Shown: piece by piece, positions 46,644-54,382 of the stretch
Layout of the letters: every line of letters starts with the position of its first letter
How positions within the stretch are numbered: position 1 is the first letter of the stretch
Source of the DNA: Actinomycetospora chiangmaiensis DSM 45062
GTDB lineage: Bacteria > Actinomycetota > Actinomycetes > Mycobacteriales > Pseudonocardiaceae
Length of the DNA: 64,000 nt
Reading direction: 5' to 3'
Assembly (NCBI RefSeq): GCF_000379625.1
Contig: NZ_KB903245.1
Span: forward strand, 215,124 to 279,123
Position numbers and translations under genes: made by a program
The notes under the pieces: model-generated
Seen by the model: only the letters and a program-made list of their open reading frames with translations
Told to the model about the DNA's origin: nothing
Databases searched by the model: none

Positions 46644-47371
46644 GCCCGCGGGTCCGGCTCGTGCTGTTCCTCCTCGGCGCCGCCGGGTTCCTGACGACGG
46701 GGGTGCTCGCGGTGCTCGGCGCCCCGCCGGTCGGCACCGACGTCCACCCCTACCGCGACGCGGCCGTCGCGGGGGCGCTCGCCCACGCGACCGCGAACGT
46801 CGTCTCCACCGTGAACTACGACCAGCGCGCCCTCGACACCCTCGGCGAGGAGACGATCCTGCTCGCCTCGGTGACCGCCGCCGTCGCCCTGCTCCGCCCC
46901 GCCGACGACGAGCGGGTCGACGTGCCCCCACCCGACGTCGTCCGGTCCCGCTCCCCCGCGACCCGACTCGCCGGCTGGCTCCTGCTCCCGGCGACCCTGC
47001 TCGTCGGCCTCGACGTCGTGCTCCACGGCCACCTGACGCCCGGCGGGGGGTTCCAGGGCGGCGTCGTGCTCGCCACGGCGGTGCACCTGCTCTACCTCGC
47101 GGGCAGCTTCGCCGCGCTGGAACGGCTCCGGCCGCGACGGTGGGCACCGGTCGCCGAGCCCGTCGGGGCGCTGGGCTTCGTCGGGCTCGGCGTCGCGGGC
47201 TCGGTCGCGGGCGTCGGGTTCCTCGGCGGGGTGCTGCCGTTCGGCACGCTCGGCGACCCGCTGTCGAGCCCGACCGTGATCCTGCTCAACGTCGCGGTGG
47301 GGATCGGCGTCGGCTTCGGGCTCGTGGTGCTGGTCGCCCAGTTCCTGCGCCAGGAGGTGCTGGTCCGGTGA
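46640..47371 (+). CDS. MbhE-MnhB fused antiporter subunit
   Basis: 243 aa. Residues about 1-90 resemble MbhE (ATANVVSTVNYDQRALDTLGEETILLASVTAAVALL, the DTLGEE motif). Residues about 105-243 are MnhB (LLPATLLVGLDVVLHGHLTPGGGFQGGVVLATAVHLLYLAG, the HLTPGGGFQGG motif). MrpB provides the ion-conducting Na+ side in models of the complex. Confidence 0.8.
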   Translation: MSPRVRLVLFLLGAAGFLTTGVLAVLGAPPVGTDVHPYRDAAVAGALAHATANVVSTVNYDQRALDTLGEETILLASVTAAVALLRPADDERVDVPPPDVVRSRSPATRLAGWLLLPATLLVGLDVVLHGHLTPGGGFQGGVVLATAVHLLYLAGSFAALERLRPRRWAPVAEPVGALGFVGLGVAGSVAGVGFLGGVLPFGTLGDPLSSPTVILLNVAVGIGVGFGLVVLVAQFLRQEVLVR

Positions 47372-47727
47372 CGACGCTGCTCACGGTCGTCGCGTTCGGC
47401 ACGGCGTTCTGGCTGGTGGTGGTGGGTGCGTACGGCATCCTGCGCAGCGACGACCTGGTGCACGCGGTGGTGTCGCTGTCGGTCGCGCAGTCCGGCACGT
47501 ACATCCTGCTGCTGGCCGTCGGCTACCAGCGCGACGCGACGATCCCGATCCTCGGCGCGGGCGGCGCCGGCAGCACGCCGATCGTCGACCCCGTGGTGCA
47601 GGCGATGACCCTCACCGACGTCGTCGTCTCCGCGACCGTCACCGCGCTCCTGCTCGCCCTCACCGTGCAGATCGCGAAGCGGCACGGCACCGTCGACCCG
47701 GACGCGCTGCGCGAGCTGCGGGGATGA
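47368..47727 (+). CDS. Antiporter subunit C (MnhC, NuoK-like)
   Basis: 119 aa, three helices homologous to NuoK: YGILRSDDLVHAVVSLSVAQSGTYILLLAVGYQ...ILGAGG...PVVQAMTLTDVVVSATVTALLLALTVQIAKR. Typical MnhC length and motif DPVVQAMTLTDVVVS. Confidence 0.85.
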   Translation: MTTLLTVVAFGTAFWLVVVGAYGILRSDDLVHAVVSLSVAQSGTYILLLAVGYQRDATIPILGAGGAGSTPIVDPVVQAMTLTDVVVSATVTALLLALTVQIAKRHGTVDPDALRELRG

Positions 47728-49466
47728 CCACGCTCTCGCCGGTGGGCGTCGTCGCCGGCCCCATCGTCGTCGCGGCCCTCCTGCTGGTGTGCGGGCGGTG
47801 GCTGCCCCGCCCCGTCGTCGACGGGGTCGCGATCCTCACCACGGCCGCCGTCGGGGTCTCCGGCGCCTTCCTGACGCCGGGTGCGGTCACCGCGGGCGGC
47901 TGGCCGGCGGGGGTCGGCATCCCGCTCGTCGTCGACGGCGCCTCCCGCGTGCTCGTCACCCTCGTCGGGACGCTCGCGACCGTCGCCCTGCTCTTCTCGT
48001 GGCGCTACTTCTCCGACGTCGAGGCCCACTTCCAGGGGCTCGTCCTGCTGTTCGTCGCGGGGCTCGGCGGCTTCGCCCTCTCCGGCGACCTCTTCGACAT
48101 GCTCGTGTTCTTCGAGCTCATGGGCGCCTGCGGGTTCGCATTGGCGGCGTACAAGATCGAGGAGGCGCGCTCGCTGCAGGGCGGGCTGACGTTCGGGATC
48201 GTCAACTCCCTCGGCGCGTACCTGACGCTCTGCGGCATCGGCCTGCTCTACGCCCGCACCGGCACGCTCGGGCTCGCCCCGCTCGGCGCGGCGCACCTGC
48301 CGGCCGACACCGCGACCGTGGCCGCCTTCGTCCTGGTGTCGACGGGGTGGCTGGTCAAGGCCGCGGTCGTCCCGTTCCACTTCTGGCTCGCCGACGCCCA
48401 CGCCGTCGCCCCCACCCCGGTGTGCGTGCTCTTCTCGGGCGTGATGGCGCCGCTGGGCGTGTACGGCCTCGCCCGCGTGCACGCGGTGGTGTTCGGCGCG
48501 CTCGACGTGACGGTGGCGCTCACCGTGCTCGGCCTCGTCACCGCGGTGCTCGGCGCCGTGATGTGCGTGCTCCAGCGCAACGTGAAGCGGCTGCTCGCCT
48601 ACTCGACGATCGCGCACATCGGCACGTTCGTCGTGGCCGTCGCCGTCTCGTCCCCGGAGGCGTCGGCGGGCTGGCTGACCGACGTGGTGGGCCACGCCGG
48701 CGTCAAGGGCGCCCTGTTCCTGCTGGTGGGGGTCCTGCTGGCCCGGCACGGCAGCGTCGACGAGATCGAGCTCGGCGGGTCGTGCCGTCGGTCCCGCGGC
48801 ATCGCCGCGCTCATGGCCCTGGGTGGGCTGGCCCTGGCCGGACTCCCGCCCTTCGGGTCGGCGCTCGGCAAGGGCCTGATCGAGCAGGCCGTCCCCGTGC
48901 CGGTCGCCGTGGTCCTCACGCTCGTCGCGGTCCTCACCGGCGCGGCGGTGCTACGGGTGGCGCTGCGCCTCGTCGGGATCGGCCCGCTCCCTGCCGACCG
49001 CGCCGACGACGTACGCACGACCGGTGAGGGCGAGGAGCGCGAGACCCGCCGGCTGGAGCGCCTCCCGGTGACGATGCTCGCCGGGCCGGTGCTGCTGCTC
49101 GGCGGCTCGCTCGCCGTCGGGCTCCTGACGCCGGGTGTGCTCGGCGCCGCCGGCACGGCGCTCGTCGACGGCGCCGGGTACCGGGACCTCGTGCTCGGCG
49201 GCGTCCCCCCGACGACGCCGCCGGCCGAGGTCGCGTGGTCGGCGTCGGGACTCGTGGTCGGGACCGCCGCGGCCGTCGTCGCCGTGCTCCTCGCCCTCGG
49301 CGCCGTGTACGCCGGGCGGCTGCCGACGGTCCTGCGACGCCGGGTGCCCCGGCAGAACCGCGCGGTGCTCGGGCTCGAGCGCCTGCACTCGGGGCACGTC
49401 GGGGACTACGTCGCCTGGGTGTTCGTCGGGATCACCGCGCTCGGCGCGCTCGTGCTGCTGGGGTGA
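47724..49466 (+). CDS. Antiporter subunit D (NuoL/M/N-like proton pump)
   Basis: 580 aa, about 14-16 helices. The proton-translocating subunit: FELMGACGFALAAYKIEE, STGWLVKAAVVPFHFWLADAHAVAPTPVCVLFSGVMAPLGVYGLARV, LQRNVKRLLAYSTIAHIGTFV, HAGVKGALFLLVG and GGLALAGLPPFGSALGKGLIE carry the conserved Glu, Lys and His channel residues. It is the only NuoL-type subunit here; conventional Mrp systems have both MrpA and MrpD. Its stop is one base from the convergent PPOX gene. Confidence 0.9.
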   Translation: MTTLSPVGVVAGPIVVAALLLVCGRWLPRPVVDGVAILTTAAVGVSGAFLTPGAVTAGGWPAGVGIPLVVDGASRVLVTLVGTLATVALLFSWRYFSDVEAHFQGLVLLFVAGLGGFALSGDLFDMLVFFELMGACGFALAAYKIEEARSLQGGLTFGIVNSLGAYLTLCGIGLLYARTGTLGLAPLGAAHLPADTATVAAFVLVSTGWLVKAAVVPFHFWLADAHAVAPTPVCVLFSGVMAPLGVYGLARVHAVVFGALDVTVALTVLGLVTAVLGAVMCVLQRNVKRLLAYSTIAHIGTFVVAVAVSSPEASAGWLTDVVGHAGVKGALFLLVGVLLARHGSVDEIELGGSCRRSRGIAALMALGGLALAGLPPFGSALGKGLIEQAVPVPVAVVLTLVAVLTGAAVLRVALRLVGIGPLPADRADDVRTTGEGEERETRRLERLPVTMLAGPVLLLGGSLAVGLLTPGVLGAAGTALVDGAGYRDLVLGGVPPTTPPAEVAWSASGLVVGTAAAVVAVLLALGAVYAGRLPTVLRRRVPRQNRAVLGLERLHSGHVGDYVAWVFVGITALGALVLLG

Positions 49467-49901
49467 TCAGTCGCTGGTGTCGACGTTCTGGTCGATGATC
49501 GTCTGGCGGTGCGGGGTGATCCAGAGGATGACGCGCTCGGACTTGATGGCCTCCGGCGGGTAGTCCTTGCCGAAGTACTTGCGGGCCACCTCGTCGATGT
49601 GCTTGCGGGCCTCGTCGCCGGTGGTGAACTCGGTGACCTCGCCGCGCACCTCGGCGTAGCGGTAGGGGTCCTTCTCGTCCCGGATGAGCACCGTGATCCG
49701 CGGGTCGCGCTGCAGGTTCTGGTAGCGCTTCCGGTGGGTCTCGGTGTTGAGGACGAGGCGGCCGTCCTTGATCGCGACCCACAGGATCTGCGACTGGATC
49801 AGGCCGCTGGGCAGGATCGTGGAGACCGCGGCGAAGTTCGCGCCGGACGCGAGCTCCTTGGTCATGGGGTGCAGGTCGGGACCGTTGCGGGTGTCAGCCA
49901 T
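49467..49901 (-). CDS. PPOX-class F420/flavin-dependent oxidoreductase
   Basis: 144 aa split-barrel protein: FAAVSTILPSGLIQSQILWVAIKDGRLVLNTETHRKRYQNLQRDPRITVLI and YRYAEVRGEVTEFTTGDEARKHIDEVARKYFGKDYPP. This N-terminal pattern is that of actinobacterial PPOX/F420-dependent reductases rather than true pyridoxamine phosphate oxidase. The substrate is not known. Abuts the antiporter operon stop. Confidence 0.82.
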   Translation of the reverse strand: MADTRNGPDLHPMTKELASGANFAAVSTILPSGLIQSQILWVAIKDGRLVLNTETHRKRYQNLQRDPRITVLIRDEKDPYRYAEVRGEVTEFTTGDEARKHIDEVARKYFGKDYPPEAIKSERVILWITPHRQTIIDQNVDTSD

Positions 49902-49931
49902 GCGGCCCGGGTGCCCACCCGACCCGTCCGC

Positions 49932-50897
49932 TCACCCGAGCCGATCGAGCAGCGGTGTGACGGCCGCCTGGAAGCGGTCGGGCTCCCCGAGCAGGGCGAG
50001 ATGGCGGGCGTCGGGCAGTTCGGTCACCAGGGTCGTGTGCACCCGGTCCGCCATCGCCGCCGCGTTCCCGCGGTCGAAGCTCGTGTCCAGGGACGAGAAC
50101 ACGATCGCGACCGGGACGCGGACCTGCCGCTCCTGGTCGTCGGTCAGCCCGATGAGCGGTTGGCGCGCGATCGCGAGCAGTGCGGAGACCCCGCCCGGCG
50201 TCAGGAAGGGTGCGCGCCAGCGGTCGATCGCCGCGTCGTCGACGGGGCACCCCGACCCGCACTGGTTCTCGACGAGGCTCCGGACCGGGCCGCGGTGCCG
50301 CACGATCGCGGTGACGACCGCGGGTCCCACCGGCGGCAGGGTCAGGGCCGTGCGCAGGCCCCCGCCGCCCGGGCTGCTGCGGTCGGTGCCGAAGTACGGC
50401 GTGCCGTCGCCGTTGGCCGCGACGACCCCTCCCAGTGCCGTCGGGTTCCGCAGTGCGAGCGAGAGGGCGATGGCGGCGCCGAGGGAGTGACCCAGGACGA
50501 CGGGCCGGGTCAGGTGCAGGGCGCCGATCAGCCCGGCGAGCTGGTCGGTGTCGGAGGCGAGCGTGTAGGGCCCGACGTGGGCGGTGAAGCCGTAGCCGCG
50601 GACGTCGTAGGCGTAGACGTCTCGGTCGGCGGCGAGGCGCGGGCCCAGCCGGGAGAACACGTAGGTCGACTCCGCGAAGCCCGGCACCAGGACGAGGGGG
50701 GCCTTGCCGGAGGGGTGCAGCGCCGGCCAGTGCTCGACGTGGGTGGGCACGCCGGCCGCGTCGACCGTGGCGCCGGGGACGTCGACCGCCACCCGCACGG
50801 GGGCGAGGTCGTCCCACGCGAGGTAGAGCCCGGACGCCGCGAGGAGCACGATCACGACCGTCAGCAGCGTGATCCCGATCCGTCGCAGCCAGCGCAC
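49932..50897 (-). CDS. Membrane-anchored alpha/beta hydrolase
   Basis: 321 aa from GTG at 50897, chosen because the N-terminus is then an anchor (VRWLRRIGITLLTVVIVLLAASGLYLAW). The hydrolase domain has VLVPGFAESTYVF, the nucleophile elbow GHSLGAAI, a VFSSLDTSF acid region and a C-terminal ARHLALLGEPDRF His segment. It resembles secreted or membrane-tethered esterases/lipases; the substrate is not predicted. Divergent from the methyltransferase gene. Confidence 0.78.
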   Translation of the reverse strand: MRWLRRIGITLLTVVIVLLAASGLYLAWDDLAPVRVAVDVPGATVDAAGVPTHVEHWPALHPSGKAPLVLVPGFAESTYVFSRLGPRLAADRDVYAYDVRGYGFTAHVGPYTLASDTDQLAGLIGALHLTRPVVLGHSLGAAIALSLALRNPTALGGVVAANGDGTPYFGTDRSSPGGGGLRTALTLPPVGPAVVTAIVRHRGPVRSLVENQCGSGCPVDDAAIDRWRAPFLTPGGVSALLAIARQPLIGLTDDQERQVRVPVAIVFSSLDTSFDRGNAAAMADRVHTTLVTELPDARHLALLGEPDRFQAAVTPLLDRLG

Positions 50898-50958
50898 CGG
50901 CCCACCCTGCCAGTCCGGGAGATTGTTAGGCTGCACAAGTACCGGGTATCCCGCGATC

Positions 50959-51861
50959 ATGCGGACCGCGGACGACCGGTGGGACATCGTCTCGAGCGTG
51001 GGCTGGACCGCGCTCATGGTGGCGGCGGGGCGGGCCGTCGAGAGCCACCGCCCCGACCCCCTGGTCGAGGACCCCTACGCCGAGCTCTTCGTGGCGCGGG
51101 CGGACACCCCGCAGCCGGTGCCCACGCGGCCCGACCAGCCGTGGCCGGACCCCGAGCGCGTGGGCGACGAGACGACGGGGGTCGACGAGTTCTGGGCCCT
51201 GATGTCGACCTACCAGGGCGTGCGCAGCCGCTTCTTCGACCGTGCCCTGCTCGACGCCGGGGTCGACCAGGTCGTCCTGCTCGCCGCCGGTCTCGACGCC
51301 CGGGCCTACCGCGTCGACTGGCCCGCCGGGACGACCGTGTTCGAGATCGACCAGGACCAGGTCCTCGCCTTCAAGGACGAGGTCCTGACGACGGCGGGGG
51401 CGCAGGAGCGCTGCCGGCGCGTGGCGGTGCCCGTCGACCTGCGCGACGACTGGGTCGGCGCCCTGCGCGCGGCGGGCTTCGACGACACCCGTTCGTCCGC
51501 GTTCCTCGCCGAGGGCCTGCTGCCGTTCCTGCCGGCGGCGGCCGAGTCCGACCTGCTGCACCGCGTCGGGACCCTGACCGCGCCCGGGAGCACCGTGGTC
51601 GTCGAGAACTTCGCGAGTGCGTTCGCCCAGCTCCGGCACGACCCGGTGCTGCCGCGCTTCGGGCGCCCGTTCGGCGTCGAGATGGTCGGGCTCGTCGACA
51701 TGACCGAGCCGCGGCCGCACCCGGCGGACGAGCTGCGCCGCGACGGCTGGGACACGAAGGTCACGCCGGCGGTCGACGTGGCCGCGCAGTGGGGCCGGCC
51801 GCTGCCGACGATGGCGACGGGGACGACGCTGGACAGCGAGTTCGTGGTGGCCCGCCGCTGA
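50959..51861 (+). CDS. Class I SAM-dependent methyltransferase (LCMT/TIGR00027 type)
   Basis: 300 aa from ATG. SAM-binding: VVLLAAGLDARAYRVDWP and VFEIDQDQVLAFK; the N-terminus SSVGWTALMVAAGRAVES and the FFDRALLDAG segment are those of the mycobacterial/streptomycete family of putative O-methyltransferases (leucine carboxyl methyltransferase fold). Many copies occur in actinobacterial genomes, with few assigned substrates. Confidence 0.85.
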   Translation: MRTADDRWDIVSSVGWTALMVAAGRAVESHRPDPLVEDPYAELFVARADTPQPVPTRPDQPWPDPERVGDETTGVDEFWALMSTYQGVRSRFFDRALLDAGVDQVVLLAAGLDARAYRVDWPAGTTVFEIDQDQVLAFKDEVLTTAGAQERCRRVAVPVDLRDDWVGALRAAGFDDTRSSAFLAEGLLPFLPAAAESDLLHRVGTLTAPGSTVVVENFASAFAQLRHDPVLPRFGRPFGVEMVGLVDMTEPRPHPADELRRDGWDTKVTPAVDVAAQWGRPLPTMATGTTLDSEFVVARR

Positions 51862-51885
51862 GGCCGACCCGTCGTCGGGTCAGCC
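51862..51885. terminator. Short hairpin between convergent genes
   Basis: ggc-cgacccg/tcgt/cgggtca-gcc, overlapping the stops of the methyltransferase and the 67-aa gene. Confidence 0.6.
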
Positions 51886-52083
51886 CGCCGCGACCTGCGG
51901 CCCGGGCTCCTGGAGGGCGACGAGCCGGTCCACCGACTCGCGGACGGCCCGCAGCTCGGTGACCACGGCCTCCAGCTGCGTCACGTTGGTGACCTTCAGC
52001 TCCGCGAGCACCCGCTCGAGCAGGGCGTTGGTGATGATGAGCGCGTCCTTGACGGGGCCGATCCCGGCCAGGTCTCCGAGCAC
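51880..52083 (-). CDS. Small predicted coiled-coil protein
   Basis: 67 aa from GTG with a strong GAGGAGG ribosome-binding site 3 nt upstream. LERVLAELKVTNVTQLEAVVTELRAVRESVDRLVALQ has heptad-spaced Leu/Val and predicts a coiled coil. Unlike most nearby genes it is leadered. Function unknown; same strand as the polymerase gene downstream, which may share its transcript. Confidence 0.6.
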   Translation of the reverse strand: MLGDLAGIGPVKDALIITNALLERVLAELKVTNVTQLEAVVTELRAVRESVDRLVALQEPGPQVAAG

Positions 52084-52143
52084 GGTTCCTCCTCGGTACG
52101 ACGGTGTAGTCGATACCGAAGGTACCTGATACTCGGGGTTCCG

Positions 52144-53136
52144 TCAGCTGTCACCCCGCTCGGCCGCCCGCTTGCGGCGCTTCCCCTCGTGCATCGCCGC
52201 AACGCGGGCGACGGGGATGGTGTGCCCCTCGTCGATCAGGTCCTGCGGGATCGGCCGGGCGTCCCCGAGCCGCTCGGTCCAGGTCGGGCCCTCGAGGAAC
52301 CGCTCCGGGGTGCGCACCGTGATCTCCCGCGGGATCACGGTGTCGAGGTCGTCCCAGTCCACCGGGCAGCTCACGGGCAGGCCGGGCCGGACCCGCGGGC
52401 TGTAGGCGGCGACGACCGTCGCCCCGCCCGCCCGTGTGGCGTCGAGGAACACCTTGCCGCCGCGGTCGGCCCGGATGAACGCGGTGGTCGTGGTGTCGGG
52501 CTCGAGCTTCTCGGCCCGCGCGGCGACCGCCCGCGTGGCCGCGTGCACGTCCTCCATGGCCGCGGGCCGGATCGGCGTCACCACGTGCAGCCCCTTCGCG
52601 CCGGAGGTCTTGACGGCGGGCTCGAACCCGGCCTGCTGCAGCACGCTCCGCACCGCGCGGGCGGCCGCGACGACCGGCGCGAGGTCGGCACCCTCGGGCG
52701 GGTCGAGGTCGATCACGAGGTGGGTCGGCGTGCCCGGCTCGTCGGCCGTGGTCAGCGGGACGTGGTACTCGATCGCCCGCTGGTTGGCGAACCACAGCAG
52801 CGTCGCCCGGTCCCCGGCGAGCGCGTAGTGGACGTCGCGCTGCGAGCTCTCGGACCAGAACGTGACGGAGCGGATCCAGTCGGGCGCGCCCTTGGGCAGG
52901 TTCTTCTGCATGAACCGCTGGTCGCCGCGGGCGCGCACCACCGACAGGGGGCGGTTGCCGAGCAGCGGGAGCATGCGGTCGGCCACGGCGTCGAGGTGGT
53001 CGACGAGCTGCCGCTTCGTCACCGTGTCGTCCGCCAGCAGCGCCTGGTCGAGATGGGTCAGCCCGACGCCGTCGCGCGTCTCGTCCGGTTCGCTCGCCAC
53101 CTCGGAGACGGTGGACGGCGGGGCGGAGCCGGTCAA
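52144..53136 (-). CDS. LigD-type archaeo-eukaryotic primase polymerase (stand-alone)
   Basis: 330 aa from TTG at 53136 with a GAGGGA site (GTG at 53100 is an alternative). The polymerase domain of NHEJ LigD: DxD motif THLVIDLDPPEGAD, SGAKGLHVVTPI (SxxGxH) and the third Asp in VFLDATRAGGATVVAAYSPR; start LADDTVTKRQLVDHLDAVADRMLPLLGNRPL is typical. Such polymerases add nucleotides or fill gaps at double-strand breaks with Ku. No ligase or nuclease domain is fused and no Ku gene lies in the window. The primase-type product is inferred. Confidence 0.85.
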   Translation of the reverse strand: MTGSAPPSTVSEVASEPDETRDGVGLTHLDQALLADDTVTKRQLVDHLDAVADRMLPLLGNRPLSVVRARGDQRFMQKNLPKGAPDWIRSVTFWSESSQRDVHYALAGDRATLLWFANQRAIEYHVPLTTADEPGTPTHLVIDLDPPEGADLAPVVAAARAVRSVLQQAGFEPAVKTSGAKGLHVVTPIRPAAMEDVHAATRAVAARAEKLEPDTTTTAFIRADRGGKVFLDATRAGGATVVAAYSPRVRPGLPVSCPVDWDDLDTVIPREITVRTPERFLEGPTWTERLGDARPIPQDLIDEGHTIPVARVAAMHEGKRRKRAAERGDS

Positions 53137-53164
53137 GCCGGGGTCCCTCGGGGTGCCGCGGCCG

Positions 53165-53238
53165 TGATCACGTCGAGTGGACCGTCGGTGCTGTCGCGGC
53201 GAGCGACGTCAGCACTGACCGTCCACTCGACGTGATCA
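53165..53238. repeat. Dispersed palindromic element, copy 2
   Basis: tgatcacgtcgagtggaccg ... with its inverted arm, matching 1768-1846 over both arms including the AGTGCT/AGCACT inner part. Located between two minus-strand genes (LigD polymerase and G3E GTPase). Confidence 0.9.
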
Positions 53239-53305
53239 TGGCGGGTTCCGGAGGACGGGGGCGTTTCCGGCGGGCGGCTCGGTCCGCCCCTGCGGCCGGC
53301 GTGGG

Positions 53306-54358
53306 TCAGGCCGAGGTCAGGTCGATCCGGTAGCGGGTCAGGGCCAGGGCCGCGTGTTCGGAGGGCGCCGGCTCGTCCTCGCGCACCACGCACGCCTCGA
53401 GGGACGCCCGGAGCGCGGGCTCGTCCAGGTCGGTGCCGATGAACACGAGACGCGCGCCGCGGGTGGTCAGGCGTCCGGGCGCCGGGCGGACCCGGATCGC
53501 GGTGCCGACCGTCTGCACCTCCCAGACGTCCGGGGTCTCCGACAGGACGCCACCCCCGCGCTCCTCCTCCCCCGTCGCTCCGTTGGGAAGCCGCACGATC
53601 CCCTTGCTGCGCACCACACCGGCCGGACCGGACTCGAGGAGCGCGGCGAGCCGACCGGCGTCGAGCGGACGCTCCGCGGCGAACGACACGCTGGAGGCGG
53701 CCATGTGCGGGTGCTCGCCGTCGGCCTCGCGGAGCAGGACGTCGAGGGTCAGCTGCGCGGGCTGCGGGCGGCGCACCGGGTCGACGAACAGGGCCGGGTC
53801 GAGCGCCCCGTGCGAGGTCCCGACGACGGCGCCCGGCGCCACGGCGCGGACGGCCTCGACGGCGCCCGAGGACCCGGGCCGGTCCAACCCGTTCACGACG
53901 GCGAGGTCGGCGAGGCGGGCGTGGTCGAGGTCCGGTGCGCACGCGTCGAGCACGGCGACGAGGCCGCCGTACACGGCGTGCGGGTCGGGCGAGGCGAGCA
54001 GCAGCCGCACCAGTTCGCGCGGCTCGGCGAGACCGCTGGCCTCCACGACGACGAGGTCGAGCCCGGTCTCGGGCGCGACGAGGTCGGCGAGCACCCCGGA
54101 GAGCCCGTCCGCGTCGGTCACGCAGCACAGGCAGCCGTTGGACAGCGCGGTCACCGACGAGGCCTGCCCGGCGACGAGCATCGCGTCGATCCCGAGGGCG
54201 CCGAAGTCGTTCACCACCACGCCGATCCGTGTCCCGTCGGCGTGGCGCAGCAGGTGGTTGACCAGCGAGGACTTCCCGACCCCGAGGTGGCCCGCGACGA
54301 GGACCACGGGGACGGACCGGACGCCCAGCGCAACGGAGCCGGACCCTCGGTGCTGCAT
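53306..54358 (-). CDS. G3E-family GTPase (CobW/COG0523 metal chaperone)
   Basis: 350 aa from ATG 54358, 6 nt after TATGCT. P-loop VVLVAGHLGVGKSSLVNHLL, the metal-binding CxCC motif ALSNGCLCCVTDADG, EASGLAEPRELV and a C-terminal CobW domain from about 250. Such proteins deliver Zn, Co or Ni to targets using GTP. A loop at about residue 260 (GATGEEERGGG) matches a GC-rich mini-repeat. The metal is not determinable; no Zur box is obvious. Divergent from the CaiB gene. Confidence 0.87.
   Translation of the reverse strand: MQHRGSGSVALGVRSVPVVLVAGHLGVGKSSLVNHLLRHADGTRIGVVVNDFGALGIDAMLVAGQASSVTALSNGCLCCVTDADGLSGVLADLVAPETGLDLVVVEASGLAEPRELVRLLLASPDPHAVYGGLVAVLDACAPDLDHARLADLAVVNGLDRPGSSGAVEAVRAVAPGAVVGTSHGALDPALFVDPVRRPQPAQLTLDVLLREADGEHPHMAASSVSFAAERPLDAGRLAALLESGPAGVVRSKGIVRLPNGATGEEERGGGVLSETPDVWEVQTVGTAIRVRPAPGRLTTRGARLVFIGTDLDEPALRASLEACVVREDEPAPSEHAALALTRYRIDLTSA
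53562..53584. repeat. GC-rich mini-repeat inside the G3E GTPase gene
   Basis: ctcctcctcccccgtcgctc, a variant of the nucS repeat, encodes the loop NGATGEEERGGG in frame. Confidence 0.7.
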
Positions 54359-54364
54359 GCATCG

Positions 54365-54370
54365 AGCATA
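54365..54370 (-). promoter_or_regulatory. -10 hexamer (TATGCT) for the G3E GTPase
   Basis: 6 nt before the start. It overlaps the TAGGGT hexamer (54369-54374) of the divergent CaiB gene. Confidence 0.6.
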
Positions 54371-54374
54371 GGGT
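54369..54374 (+). promoter_or_regulatory. -10 hexamer (TAGGGT) for the CaiB-family gene
   Basis: Ends 8 nt before GTG 54383. Divergent promoters overlap by two bases, so both genes may compete for polymerase. Confidence 0.55.
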
Positions 54375-54382
54375 CGGTGATC

